Source: Dactylonectria macrodidyma (taxonomy: Eukaryota; Ascomycota; Sordariomycetes; Hypocreales; Nectriaceae). From it: a stretch of 64,000 nucleotides of DNA. The stretch's first letter is position 1, and every line of letters starts with the position of its first letter. The notes below the pieces were generated by a model. It made no database searches. It was not told the origin of the DNA and worked only from the letters and a program-made list of their open reading frames with translations. Below are positions 1 to 10,939 of this stretch, in pieces. The position numbers and the translations under genes were made by a program. Where the stretch lies: assembly GCA_020744425.1 (NCBI GenBank), contig JAGMUV010000015.1, positions 310,001 to 374,000 of the forward strand. The letters are read 5' to 3'.

Positions 1-573
1 CAGAAGTTCCCCTTCGACCAGGAGAAGGAGATCACCTATGACAACATCGCTCCCTTCGTCGACGACTTCGTTGCCGGCAAGCTTGAGCCTAGCATCAAGT
101 CTGAGGAGATCCCCGAGACCCAGGAGGGCCCCGTCACCATTGTCGTCGCCAAGAACTACAAGGATGTCGTTCTCGATGACGAGAAGGATGTCTTGATTGA
201 GTTCTACGCCCCCTGGTGCGGTCACTGCAAGGCTCTCGCCCCCAAGTACGATGACCTTGCCTCTCAGTTCGCTGCCAGCAGCTTCAAGGACAAGGTTGTC
301 ATCGCCAAGGTTGACGCCACCCTCAACGATGTCCCTGATGAGATCCAGGGCTTCCCCACCATCAAGCTTTACCCTGCCGGTGGTAAGGATGCCCCCATCA
401 CCTACTCCGGTTCCCGAACCATTGAGGACCTCGCCGAGTTCATCAAGGAGAACGGCAAGTACAAGGCCGACATCTCCGCCAAGGAGGAGGGCACTGAGGA
501 GGCTGCTCCCGCCGCCACCGAGGAGGCCGAGAAGGAGGAGGAGACCGCCGTCGAGGACCATGATGAGCTGTAA
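1..573 (+). CDS. pdi1: Protein disulfide isomerase, C-terminal part (5' end outside window)
   Basis: The frame is open from base 1 and ends at TAA 571-573; the start lies upstream of the window. It encodes the C-terminal half of an ER protein disulfide isomerase, which forms and shuffles disulfides in secretory proteins. Visible here are the end of the b' domain, the a' thioredoxin domain with the active site APWCGHCK (about 208-231), the cis-proline segment GFPTIKLYP, an acidic Glu/Ala-rich tail, and the ER-retrieval signal HDEL just before the stop. Codon use is strongly C-ending, as in highly expressed fungal genes. No intron is seen in this part. The identity is secure; only the N-terminal half is missing. 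Confidence 0.96.
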   Translation, partial: QKFPFDQEKEITYDNIAPFVDDFVAGKLEPSIKSEEIPETQEGPVTIVVAKNYKDVVLDDEKDVLIEFYAPWCGHCKALAPKYDDLASQFAASSFKDKVVIAKVDATLNDVPDEIQGFPTIKLYPAGGKDAPITYSGSRTIEDLAEFIKENGKYKADISAKEEGTEEAAPAATEEAEKEEETAVEDHDEL

Positions 574-1121
574 ACTTGATGTCACATTAGCACGCAAAAA
601 AGGGCATATTTGATTTCACGGGCGCGGGTTTGAATGGTGTGCTTATTGGAATGTACACCTGAGGTTTCATAGTTTCCGTCCGTGGCAGTATCTGGACTCT
701 TTTTATGATCACGCACGTTTTCTACATTTACTGGTATCATCGATTGATTGCACCGTGACATGTTGCATCCTTGTTGTCCTCCGAGGCCGACCTAGAGATT
801 GCGTATTAGTTTCGACAAGTTTTCGTAGTGTAGCATAGATAACTAGGTAGATATATCCACACGCAAACACGTAATACACGCTGGGCTCCCCGCGGTTTCA
901 ACCGTTCATGGTACAATTGGACGATGGGCACCAACGGAACCAGCATCAAATTGATTCCACCCCAACTGTGCTGGGAGTTGAAGAGAGCCTGCCCTGTCCG
1001 ATCTTTTATACATTTGCTTCGCTGACAACTCGCATCACTTCTTTCCCTGGGTCCTCTGCTCGATGTTCTGGACGTAGTTGCTCAGACGAGTAACCGAGGC
1101 TTGGAGGGTCTGTGTTGGCAG
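574..1121. other. Intergenic region between convergent genes
   Basis: This holds the 3' flanks of pdi1 (+) and the small mitochondrial protein gene (-). It is AT-richer than the genes, with T-rich stretches typical of fungal 3' UTRs. The small ORF near 908-1093 has no recognisable features and is not supported as a gene. Confidence 0.6.
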
Positions 1122-1516
1122 TTAGCTTTGGAGTTTCTCAAGGTAGCGACGGAGAATAGAGCGGCAATTGACGTCGAGAGTCAAAGCTTTGAGGTAGTCT
1201 TGGGCACGTACGTAGATATCCTCGGTGAGTAGGTCATTAGAGGTCTTGTACTCCTTGAGGAGATAGCTGTAGGCGGCGCCGCCGGACACGAAGCTTCCCA
1301 GAAGGAAGCCAAAGAGACTAATTGTAAGCAACGAGCCATTGTCAGCGATCCAATTCGCACGTCCTTCGATGCGCAAACTCACCCTCCACGGAAAGCTCCC
1401 ATGGGCTTGCGAGCCGGGAGCGGCGCGGCGTCGGCCATTCGTCGGGCCGAGGTGTGAAAGCTTCGCGCAGCCAGCGCGCGGCTGCTGCTGGACAGGACTC
1501 TTGACGCCAGGGACAT
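1122..1516 (-). CDS. Small mitochondrial membrane protein (conserved in fungi, unknown function)
   Basis: Two exons: 1516-1383 and 1317-1122 (intron 1382-1318, 65 bp, donor GTGAGT, branch GCTGAC, acceptor TAG), giving 109 aa. The upstream ATG at 1589 does not splice in frame. The ATG at 1516 opens the frame that joins MGAFRGG to LFGFLLGS. The N-terminus is rich in Arg, Ser and Ala without acids (MSLASRVLSSSSRALAARSF, then HTSARR), a clear mitochondrial presequence with a likely cleavage after SFHTSAR. A hydrophobic glycine-rich segment (about residues 46-60, GLFGFLLGSFVSGGAAYSYL) could be one membrane span. A charged helical tail follows. I recognise the GAFRGG-GFLLG pattern as a small fungal family but know no function. 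It is divergent from vps71, with 284 bp between the starts. Confidence 0.8.
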
Positions 1517-1800
1517 GGTTGGTTCGCGAGGGGAGGTGCGGTGTTTTGAGGGAAGATGGCTTGAGGGAGCTTGATGCGATGATGGCCATATAGCCGGGAG
1601 GTCGGAATATCTGCTACGAGTGTGGTGGCGCGTGATTGGCTACGTCACGCTGTGCCCACTGCAACTGTTCGCCCCGGAGCTGGGAGGTGGATTTTCCGGT
1701 ACAAGGTCCAACTTGAGAGCCCCAAGCTTCCAGAATTGGTTCACTGAGGCGAGTCTGACACCATTTTATCTCTTCTGATGATCTTCCCTTGTCATCGACA

Positions 1801-2653
1801 ATGAACAATTTTGGCGTCATTGAGCTCGCTAGCGCCAAGACCACCGCGGCGCCTGGCTGGGCCTACGTCCCCGATACCACCATTAATCGTTCAGCACCTG
1901 CGAACAGAAAACGAGCGAGGAACGTGCCGGGCCTTAGCATCGGCGACTTGACCGTCAGGCAGGAGACGAAGAGGCGTAAAGAGGCCGAGGCGCTCGATCG
2001 CGATGGTGGACGAGACAACACGATACCGTTGCCGGTGAAGAGTGGACGAGGTGCGTGGGCTAGATTGATAACTGCCGCTCGAAGCATCGGGACTGACTCT
2101 AGAAGCTCAGGGGAAGCACACACCGAACGTTCGAAAGATTTTACAGTCGCAAAAGACGTTTGCAAACTACCTCGATGACTTCCTAGCCTTGCAGGCATTG
2201 ACAGAAGCCAACGCCACTGCGTCATCCCGATCGAACGCCTCCAACGCAAACAACAGAAAAGCCGCCCCGAACAAGAGAGACACTCCGTCGTCCTCCCGAC
2301 AACCTGCCCCCGACGAAGACATACAGATGCCCGACGCAGACCTCCCGCCGGTGCTCACTCCCCGGAGCAAAACGCCGCCGCCGGACCACCCGGGCGACTC
2401 GGACCCGCTGCTGGCGTCGCGCGTGCCCGAGATGCCGTCGGACGAGGAGCTCCGGGCTCTCCTTGCGCGGCCGCCGCTCAGCTACGGCGAGGCGATGGGC
2501 CATTGGGATGCCGACGGGTACCCGACACGCGTCTTCTGCGGGGTCTGCGGGTACTGGGGCCGTGTGCGGTGTATGAAGTGCGGCACGCGCGTCTGCGCGC
2601 TGGATTGTCTGGAGGCTCATCGGGAGGAATGCGTTACCCGGTATGGGCTATAA
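1801..2653 (+). CDS. vps71: SWR1 chromatin-remodelling complex subunit Vps71/Swc6 (HIT zinc finger)
   Basis: Two exons: 1801-2050 and 2103-2653 (intron 52 bp, donor GTGCGT, branch GACTGAC, acceptor TAG), 266 aa. The start is the ATG before NNFGVIELASAKTTAAPGWA, the usual N-terminus of fungal Swc6. Splicing restores the conserved segment HTPNVRKILQSQKTFANYL at residues about 87-107. The C-terminus (residues 229-260) is a HIT zinc finger with CGVC, CMKC, C and HREEC ligands. Vps71/Swc6 belongs to the SWR1 complex that exchanges H2A for H2A.Z in the nucleus. Between the two conserved ends lies a Pro/Ser/Asp-rich linker. Identity is well supported by both conserved ends. Confidence 0.9.
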
Positions 2654-3394
2654 TCGGGAGCATTTTGTGTTGGATTTTGCATCTGCGGCGTATGGCATGG
2701 CTATGGCGTTGATAGGATTTTGCTTTGGTTGGAGAATGACTTGATACCCCTTTTGGATCATTTGTTTTGGAGCAATAGGCTTTCCGGGCTTCAATTCTGG
2801 AGATTGATGAGAATGTCTTGTGATGAATAGTTTGTATGGTGAACTCTGTAAATACTATCATCACCAGTGGCATGAGAAATCATCGACATTATCAGAAATA
2901 CGTATGTATAAAGTATATGTTGTGTTCAATCCTGTCAGGTCATAACCAGAATGTGATACAAGACAATACCATGATGGCTGCTGTATAGGTCCAAGTGTGT
3001 GACGTTTCTAGTGGTAGATCCGTCTCCAACACATTACATGAAAGAAATATTGGTATCAATAACTGTCTTTCCGGACTCTTTCTCCTTTGACTCGCACCTC
3101 GCTTTGCAACTCCATATGCCCACTCCATGAACAGGATTATGCCATTGACACCAAGCAACATATATGTTACCCTTGGTAAGTACTAAATGTCAATTGTAAT
3201 GGGGTTTTAATCGTTTCTTAGCAAGTTTTTTATTATTAGATAGGATATGAGATTTGAGACACTTAAAGGACAATCGACATTTCCCGGAATCGAAGTAACA
3301 AACCGCATTTTCAAACTTTCAACAAGTTATGAAACATGAGTAGTATATAGTGACAAAGAATCCCATTTTCCCAAGTGCTCGGACGTCATACACA
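2654..3394. other. AT-richer intergenic DNA
   Basis: This is downstream of vps71. It is distinctly AT-richer than the flanking genes, with runs such as tttttattattagat near 3226, and has no supported coding sequence on either strand. Confidence 0.5.
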
Positions 3395-4290
3395 TTACTC
3401 ATCGAGTTCGCTTCTGGTTCCTCTCCAGAGCAGCGATGAGTCAATTGCACAGATATTTACTCTCTCCTTAGTTGTATGCTTATCTGTTATGACTGGTTTC
3501 TCTATTAGGAACTCCGTCAGGTCTAATATTTGTCGGAGTCGGGCATCTGGAGCGTCACTATACCTGCTCGTATCAACATCAACCGATCTGTTGGGGCTGA
3601 TGACACTAGGAATCTGGAATAGGGCAATTGGAATTTCATGCACCCTTCTGTAATTACACAATAAAATAAGTGACTCACCCAAAACTAGAACTTGATTCCT
3701 ACCCAGTTGCGCTAAATTACATGAGCGTTCCATCTGGGCTATGCTGGATCCGTTGGGAATACAGTCACAGGCTCCTGCGGCCCGTGAGTCAGTGCCTAAG
3801 GTGGGTAGAAGTTCCCCCGACGTTGCTGTAGCAAGGCCCGCCCAATAAAAGTGCTGCTGATAGTCCGAGTTCCCATTGGGTTGTTGTTCGTATTCAGCCA
3901 AGATATGTGTCGACTGTTCCGCGACTGATATTTGAGCTGGTCGTTGATAAGTTGCCCCTCTACTAGGCTTGGCGAGGAAGACGTAAATTCAGTACCAATT
4001 ATCATGAGTAAACTAAGACATTGGTATGATTCACTTTGATCGAGCATTGAGTTGTAATCATGTTTCAAAGGTGATGTAACTCTTTTTGTCTTGTCCTTGG
4101 AGTGTCCTTCTTCGGCAAGTCTAGGCCTCCCGGGATCACCATCAGGCTCTGCTCTTACGATGGCAATCTCCGGCTATCTATGATAAAGCACAACACGTCA
4201 TTACGAGGCTTCGGTGGAATGATGAGTCCCTGTCCTCCTTTTCTTACACCTGCTGTGACAGGAGTCAATGTCATGGTACGAAACTCGCAT
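3395..4290 (-). pseudogene. Possible relic of a protein gene, AT-rich, function unknown
   Basis: On the minus strand an open stretch 3901-3395 (168 codons) is preceded by a second one, 4068-3796, in another frame. Further upstream (about 4290-4070) the frames contain several stops. The 3901-3395 frame encodes a low-complexity start, a Cys pair (ACDC) and a helical tail. A GTGAGT at about 3679 followed by possible acceptors suggests introns. The layout weakly recalls the C-terminal part of a fungal Zn2Cys6 regulator, but I see no zinc cluster and cannot assign a family. The raised AT content and broken frames fit a decayed gene. It could also be noise. Confidence 0.25.
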
Positions 4291-4454
4291 CGATAACCCA
4301 GATGCAAAGGCAGGGGGGTATTACCTAAGCACCAATCATGCAGAGTGACTCAACGGCAGCGCACCACCCCACCACCGCAGATAATAGTCTACCCGTGCCC
4401 CGCCATCCAAGACCGTAACTTCACTCACCACATTCAACATTGCGATCCAACATC

Positions 4455-7114
4455 ATGTCGTCTGATCAAGCCGAGGCCCCAAAGGCGGCCGATGGTGTCC
4501 CCGAGCAGAGCCTCCCCTCTCGTCCTGCGAAGCAAGCCAAGGAGAAGGCGCCCAAAGACAAGGCCCCTAAGGCCAAGAAGCCTGCTCTCGAGGTTGGTGC
4601 CCCTCCTTTTTGTCAACTTGTCATGTCGACCCGACCGCCCCTTTCGTTGTTATGCGCTGGAATCATTGGCTAATCGACTCCCTAGCTCGCAGAGCTCCCC
4701 GAATTTATCCAGCACCGACTCGACGTTTTCGACAGAATCAAGGCTAGACAGGATGCCGAAATTGCTGGTGCGTGAAGCGCCTCCACACGTTCTATACGAT
4801 CGACTGACAAGGCGCCCAGCGAAACCTCGAGAGGAAATCACCGTTGCCCTGCCCAATGGCAAGGAGGAGAAGGGAATTTCATGGGAGACCACCCCAGCGG
4901 CAATTGCCAAGAGCATCTCCAAGTCCCTGCTTGAGCGCACCGTCATCTCCATGGTCGACGGCGAGCTGTGGGATCTGACCCGGCCCCTGGAGAAGAGCTG
5001 CAAGCTCGAGCTGCTCGACTTTGAGCACACCGAAGGTACACCGAGGCCCTGTGGAATTATCTCCGCGGACCGTATAGCTGATACGAACTATAGGCAAAAA
5101 GGTCTTTTGGCACTCCTCAGCCCATATTCTCGGAGAGGCTGCCGAGCGACGTTACGGATGCTATCTCTGTAACGGACCCCCTACCACCGACCCCCCAGGT
5201 TTCTACTACGATATGGCCAACATGGATGGGTATGTAAGCATTGGTCCATCACGAGTCTAATTCTAACAACCCTAAAGCCAGGCCATCGCCGACGAAGACA
5301 AGAAGGCTCTGGAAACCCTCTCCAGCAACATCATCAAGGCTAAGCAACCGTTTGAGCGTCTTGAAATGACCAAGGATGAACTCCTTGAAATGTTCAAGTA
5401 CAGCAAGTACAAGGAGTATTTCATCGGGCAGCGAGTTCCCGAAGGCACAAAGAGCACTGTTTATCGATGTGGCCCTCTCATCGATCTTTGCCGAGGCCCT
5501 CACGTCCCCCACACTGGCAACATCAAGGCCTTCTCCGTGCTCAAGGTATGTGGTGACAGCCCCCTTTCAGCAGAAGGCGGACAGCAGGTCTGACATTGAC
5601 ATAGAGCTCAGCTGCCTACTGGCTCGGTGACAGCAAAAACGAGTCCGTTCAGCGAATTGCTGGTATTTCCTTTCCCGACAAGAAGCAGCTCGAGGAGTAT
5701 AAGCACTTCCTTGCGGAGGCTGCCAAGCGCAATCACCGAAAAATTGGCCAAGATCAGAAACTTTTCTTCTTCGACGAAGCCTCTCCCGGTTCCACATTCT
5801 TTCTGCCCCATGGTGTGCGCATCTACAACGCCCTGGTAGACCTCATCAAGGGCGAATACCGAGTCCGTGGCTTCGACGAAGTCATGACCCCCAACATGTA
5901 CAAAGCCGACCTGTGGAAGGTCTCTGGTCACTGGGGGCATTACGAGGAGAACATGTTCACCTTCGACGTTGAGAAGGAGCGCTATGGCCTGAAGCCGATG
6001 AACTGCCCAGGTCACTGCAAGATTTTCTCTCATGCCGATGTCAACTACAAGGACCTGCCCTGGCGAATGGCTGACTTTGGCGTGTTGCACCGAAACGAGT
6101 TCTCTGGTGCTCTCTCCGGCCTTACCCGAGTTCGTCGTTTCCAGCAGGATGATGCCCACATCTTCTGCACCGTTGACCAGGTAAGTGTACCATGAATATC
6201 ACACACACATGGATTAAGGCATGCTAACACGACATAGATTCGAGACGAGATCGTGTCAGCTTTTGACTTCCTTAACAGCGTCTACGGTATCTTCGGCTTC
6301 TCTTTCAAGCTGAAGCTCTCTACCCGACCTGAGAAGTACGTTGGTGACATCGCTACCTGGGACCTGGCTGAGCAGAAGCTCGAAGAGGCTCTCAACGCCT
6401 TCGCGGAGAAGCACGATGCTAAGTGGGAAATGAACCCCGGGGATGGTGCATTCTACGGACCCAAGATCGATATCACTCTGTACGATGCGCTCCGCCGAGA
6501 CCACCAGTGCGGTACCATTCAGTTGGACTTTAACCTCCCGCGACGATTCAAGCTTCGATACGTAGCAGGCAAGGACGAAAGCGGTGTTAGTGACGGCAGC
6601 GATCCCTCAGAAGATCTGCCAGCCGGATACTCTCGCCCCGTCATGATCCACCGAGCTATCATGGGTAGCTTCGAGCGCATGTTTGGTGTGCTCACTGAAC
6701 ACTTTGCTGGCAAGTGGCCGTTCTGGCTGAGCCCTCGCCAGGTTCTCGTTGTTCCCGTCATGCCGGCGGCCAACGACTACGCCAAGGAGGTGCAGAGCAT
6801 CTTCCAGAAGGCGGGCATGTACAGCGATGTGGACCTGAGCAGCAACACTTTCCAGAAGAAGATCCGCACTGGTCAGCTGGAGCAGTACAACTTCATCTTT
6901 GGTAAGTGACACAATCTAGAATATTGCATTGACGGACGACACCTAACATGCACACACAGTGGTCGGTGCTGAGGAGGCCGCATCCCGTACCCTTAACATC
7001 CGAAACAGAGACGACCAGGCCACCCAGTCCAAAGGCGAATTAGTTCCCGTAGAGGAGGCACTTGAGAAACTCAGCAAGCTCAAGGCTGAGCGTGGCTTGG
7101 TGAACAAGATCTAA
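4455..7114 (+). CDS. ths1: Threonyl-tRNA synthetase, cytosolic type
   Basis: Eight exons: 4455-4592, 4686-4767, 4820-5035, 5094-5229, 5278-5545, 5605-6180, 6238-6901, 6960-7114; all phases agree, giving 744 aa. The enzyme charges tRNA-Thr. Order of parts: Lys/Ala-rich N-terminal extension, TGS domain from about residue 76 ([15 protein letters not shown]), editing domain with the HSSAH motif (His152, His156) and CRGPH (Cys262, His266), class II core with MNCPGHC, motif 2 [11 protein letters not shown] and motif 3 from [13 protein letters not shown]. The zinc ligands expected for this family map to Cys414, His465 and His610. The anticodon-binding domain ends at the stop 7112-7114. The third exon uses the second possible acceptor (CAG ending 4819), since only this keeps the frame. 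There is no clear mitochondrial presequence, so a separate mitochondrial enzyme is expected elsewhere. Confidence 0.95.
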
Positions 7115-7737
7115 GCCATGAAATTGTGATGGCGTAGAAATGAGGGCAATGGCGGCGGCGTACGAGTTCAAAAGGAGCCAGTGGAAGTGACATGATGTAT
7201 GTATTGGCGATTGCATGGCGGAGTGTGATAGGAACTACATGAGGCAGCCACTTGTATGCAGAACTACCTACCCATGGAGTAGACATATCAAGACCAATGG
7301 AGGAATACCCTAAAATCACAGTCTCGGTTGACGAGAACACGCAGAGAGAGGTGAAACAGCAGACGAATTGAGAGCTCAGATCGGCGTCGAGCGGCAGGAT
7401 GAGGCACCGAGATGACCGTAACACCGCCACTTACGAGTTGCGAGGAATGTGGAGGGCAGCCAGACAAACTGTTGTTTCTTTCAGCTGGTCCTACTACTGT
7501 ACAGTTAGGTAGAGACGAGGCGTCCACACCCCACGCACTACGGCACGCACGACGATAGACGGTGAAGCGCCTTAGGTCACGGGAGCGAGGTGAGGATGCG
7601 GGCGAGTCGGGGGTGGATGTTAGAAGCGCAGATGCCCGTCTCGGGCTGACTGCGAGATCTCCACATCGTTCAGCGTCTTGGACGATCGGAGGCGTCGAAA
7701 TTGTGAGATATCACCAACGTCTGAGACATTGACCAAG

Positions 7738-7757
7738 AAAAAAAAAAAAAAAAAAAA
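7738..7757. repeat. A20 homopolymer run
   Basis: Twenty consecutive A residues downstream of ths1 in non-coding DNA. It could be a slippage tract or the poly(A) end of an old retroposed sequence. No target-site duplication was recognised. Confidence 0.9.
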
Positions 7758-8070
7758 GGACCAAGGCGCAGGCGTTGGCTTGGTCGACTGCTAGGTGCAG
7801 GACGCAAGAGACAAATAGGGGCGAGGCAGTGACGACGAGACGCAGACGCCCAGACGCGGGCGCAGGGCGATGATTGGGAAGCTGATGATGGCTTGGACGG
7901 CTTGGACGGCTCAGAGGTATCGTCGAGTTGATGAGTTGTGACGGAACGCGTGGTGGAGTCATCACTGGATCTAGAACAGCCAGGGTTTATCTATCAGTCG
8001 CCCTCTCAATGGCTCTCTCATCGTCAACGGCTCCCTTCCGTCGCCGCTCTTCCTGTTGGTCCCATTTCTT

Positions 8071-8087
8071 CTCTCTCTCTCTCTCTC
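8071..8087. repeat. (CT)8 microsatellite
   Basis: A simple CT dinucleotide run within pyrimidine-rich non-coding DNA. Confidence 0.9.
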
Positions 8088-10082
8088 GTCGGTGTGCGTT
8101 TTCTTTTCTTTTTCCCCGCCCGCATCTGCCAGATTGGCTCTGGTCGGGGTTGTTTTGCTTGGAACCCTTGCCCGGGGCAACATCATCCATCGAAGCAAAA
8201 CCGCTCCCCTCACTCTCTCTCTTTACTAGCCACCCCCCTTGTCTGGCCTGGTTAGATGTTGTGCTTTTGCTTTTGCTTTGCCTTTTGCCTATGCCCTATG
8301 CTGTCCCTGCTCCCGACAAGGGGGTGGCATTCGGGATGTGCGGCAGGGATGGAGCTGTCACGAGCCATCGGAGCGGTCAAGGGGTTACCTCCCCTCCCCA
8401 GCCCCGGGACGGATTCCCGTGCAGAAGGAATGACCAGTCAGGGCAGTGCACAGGAGAGTGCAAAGTACTGTATATAATCATTATTTATGGGAGGGATGTG
8501 ATGTAGGCAAGTAGTTTAATTGGGAAGCATGTGGTGCAGTGCATGTACTACGTAGTCGGAAACAGAACCTGGTTTGGTGGCAGTGTAAGGTCGTGGAAGT
8601 GAGGGTGCAAAGAGCCAGAATTGGAAACGGAACTGGTTGTTGGTGTTGAACCACTGCTGCAGTGCGCTGGACACGGCAGGCCAACTGACAATTATGGGGA
8701 TGTGGCGCGGCATGGTAAGTGGAGAGAGGCCTCATCCAGCACAAGACAGAGTCAGGAAGGAATAACGAAAAGTGACATGTTACGGGGTCTTCGACAGCTG
8801 GGAGGGCTAATACAAAACGATTGGGTGAGGGGGTATGGGGCCGCGGGACCTCAAAAGATGCTTTGGGGGGGTACACAAAGATGGGTGGAAGAGTGAAAGT
8901 TGATAAGTCACATTGTCACCCATGCGGACTTCCGCGGAAAATGTGAGAGGTCGAATAAGTTGGGATGGATCGTTCCGGATGGCTGTGATAGGACCGCCAA
9001 GGGAAAAGGAACAAAAGAAAAAGGAGGCCCAGAAAGGCGCAAAAAGAAAGCACGGAATGGAAAGACACCCAAGTTGCGGCGGAAGACACAAAGGGTGGCC
9101 AAGTGAACAAGCTTACAGTACATGCCGACAAGGAACAGGGTTAGAGGTTGAAGCGCGGGGCCAGATGTGGACAAGGACCAAGGACGAAGACTGGGGCTGT
9201 ATGCAAGCCGCATGCGGGCTGTATGTAGGTCTGCATATGGATTTGAGCATGTACGTATGGAGTCGTCTGCATATATCGGTCTGGCATTGTGGAGACGGAC
9301 GGAAGACGGGCTGTGAGCAAGGCAAAAGGATTGGCAGGGTGGGCAGGACAGATTCGGGGAGGACAGATTCGAGAGGGCAGATTCGACAGGGGCAGGCGAG
9401 GAAGTGCATGAAGAGGGAGGTGAAGGGGGCAAAAAAGAGGGTGTTTCGGGTTGAGCATAGGTGTGACGGGATGACGGATGGTGGATGACGGATTAATGGA
9501 TACTGGATCATGGATGTTGGGCATAATCGGCGGCATGCGGGTTCGATGGGCGATGCTGCTATGCGTTGGCTTTAAGGAGGGTTGCGACAGGCTGAAGTTG
9601 GTTGCAGAGGTGAGACGGTCTCTTGTCAGCTCTCCTGCTGCGGGCTGTCCATATGCATCCATGATTGGATGCATACAAAATGAACAAGACAATGACGATA
9701 CTCTTACGGATGCTTGGGATGGTTAGAATACATACCTACGTACGGAACAGAGGCAACGGAGGAGCGACACCTCATGCAAGAAAGACGCATACGGCTGGAT
9801 GAGCATTGACGCAGAGCCACCACGCCGAGACGCCTCCGGTTTCCTAGAAAGCTGTCCTGTAGCAGCGGCACAATCTTGGTGGTTTGTGAGAAGTAGGATG
9901 TCAAATGCGAGTGTGCAGACAAGGGGGAAATAGAGGAGACAGTCCGTTTTCAGTGCAACCCCATGATAGGTCGCCGGGTGTGAGAATGATAGACAAGAGG
10001 GAGAGTACAGTTGCACACGGGAGCAAAAGCGTCTTCGTACATGAAGTACGGCGGGATTTTAATGATGAGCCTGGTCGCACCG

Positions 10083-10103
10083 GCTTCTTGCTTCTTGCTT
10101 CTT
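10083..10103. repeat. (GCTTCTT)3 tandem repeat
   Basis: Three perfect 7-bp units in intergenic DNA. No function is apparent. Confidence 0.9.
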
Positions 10104-10916
10104 AATTAGTACGTATTCCCAACTGTGGGCTGTTGGACAAAACTGTTTTTGAGTGACTCGTCTGCTGCACAAGGCGCTGCACCCAACCAAGGTGCCCATA
10201 GTCTTCCCTTACTAATTTATGACTGAGAAGTGCGGCTTCGTGTCCGAGTCGTCTGAATCAAACATCTAATTCGGGACGAGTGTGAAGTACTCCAAAATGT
10301 ACTCCCGTAGCGCTGTCGTAGTACGTACATAGCATCAACACGCTTGGAGCAAGGGAGTGACTGAGTTGCCAGCCACGGTTGGTTAGTTGGCACGGCTGGT
10401 TAGTCGGCTTGCCCGGCGGTGACATCGCCAACGGTTGTCGGTTGTCGGTTTTCGTAACAAAGTGACATGTAGGTTTCTTCTCTAAGGGGGGTGTTCCGAA
10501 TCATCATTATCGTGGGTCGATGTGAGGCAAGGCAAAAGTTGACGCGTCAGATGGACTGGGTAGGCAATGCGAAGCGAGGCGAAAGCGGTCCAGCGAGCAA
10601 AATCGAGCAGGAGCTGGAATGAAACGGAACGCCATTGGGCTGGCACGAAATGGAGAGAAGGCCACTCGCCCGACTGCTTGCCGGCTGGTGATCTATCATA
10701 TTAGACTAAGCAGACCGGTCAAGACGAGGAGCCTCTCTCCACCTCAGATACTCACACACGGCCTGAACAATACGGGGCACGGGGGTGATGCACGGGGGCA
10801 CACGGGCACCGCCATGGGGGATACCAAGCCAAGGCCCAAGCAAGCAACCATGATGCCATTAATTATCCCATTATCGACGGCCGGGCGGCTCTGCCCTAGC
10901 AGACAGTGAAGTTGCG

Positions 10917-10939
10917 CCCCCCCCCCCCCCCCCCCCCCC
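10917..10939. repeat. C23 homopolymer run
   Basis: Twenty-three consecutive C residues in intergenic DNA. The length may be inexact, because such runs are prone to sequencing error. Confidence 0.85.

Noticed and set aside
1122..1589. Unspliced 155-codon minus-strand reading of the mitochondrial protein
   Set aside because: It reads through a clear 65-bp intron and uses a start whose frame does not match the conserved GAFRGG-GFLLGS junction.
1339..1593. Plus-strand 84-codon open stretch opposite the mitochondrial protein
   Set aside because: It is a shadow of exon 1 on the other strand, and the minus-strand model has splice sites and a mitochondrial presequence.
4345..5172. Continuous 275-codon frame over the first ths1 exons
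   Set aside because: It crosses three introns; only the spliced model gives the conserved TGS and HSSAH segments.
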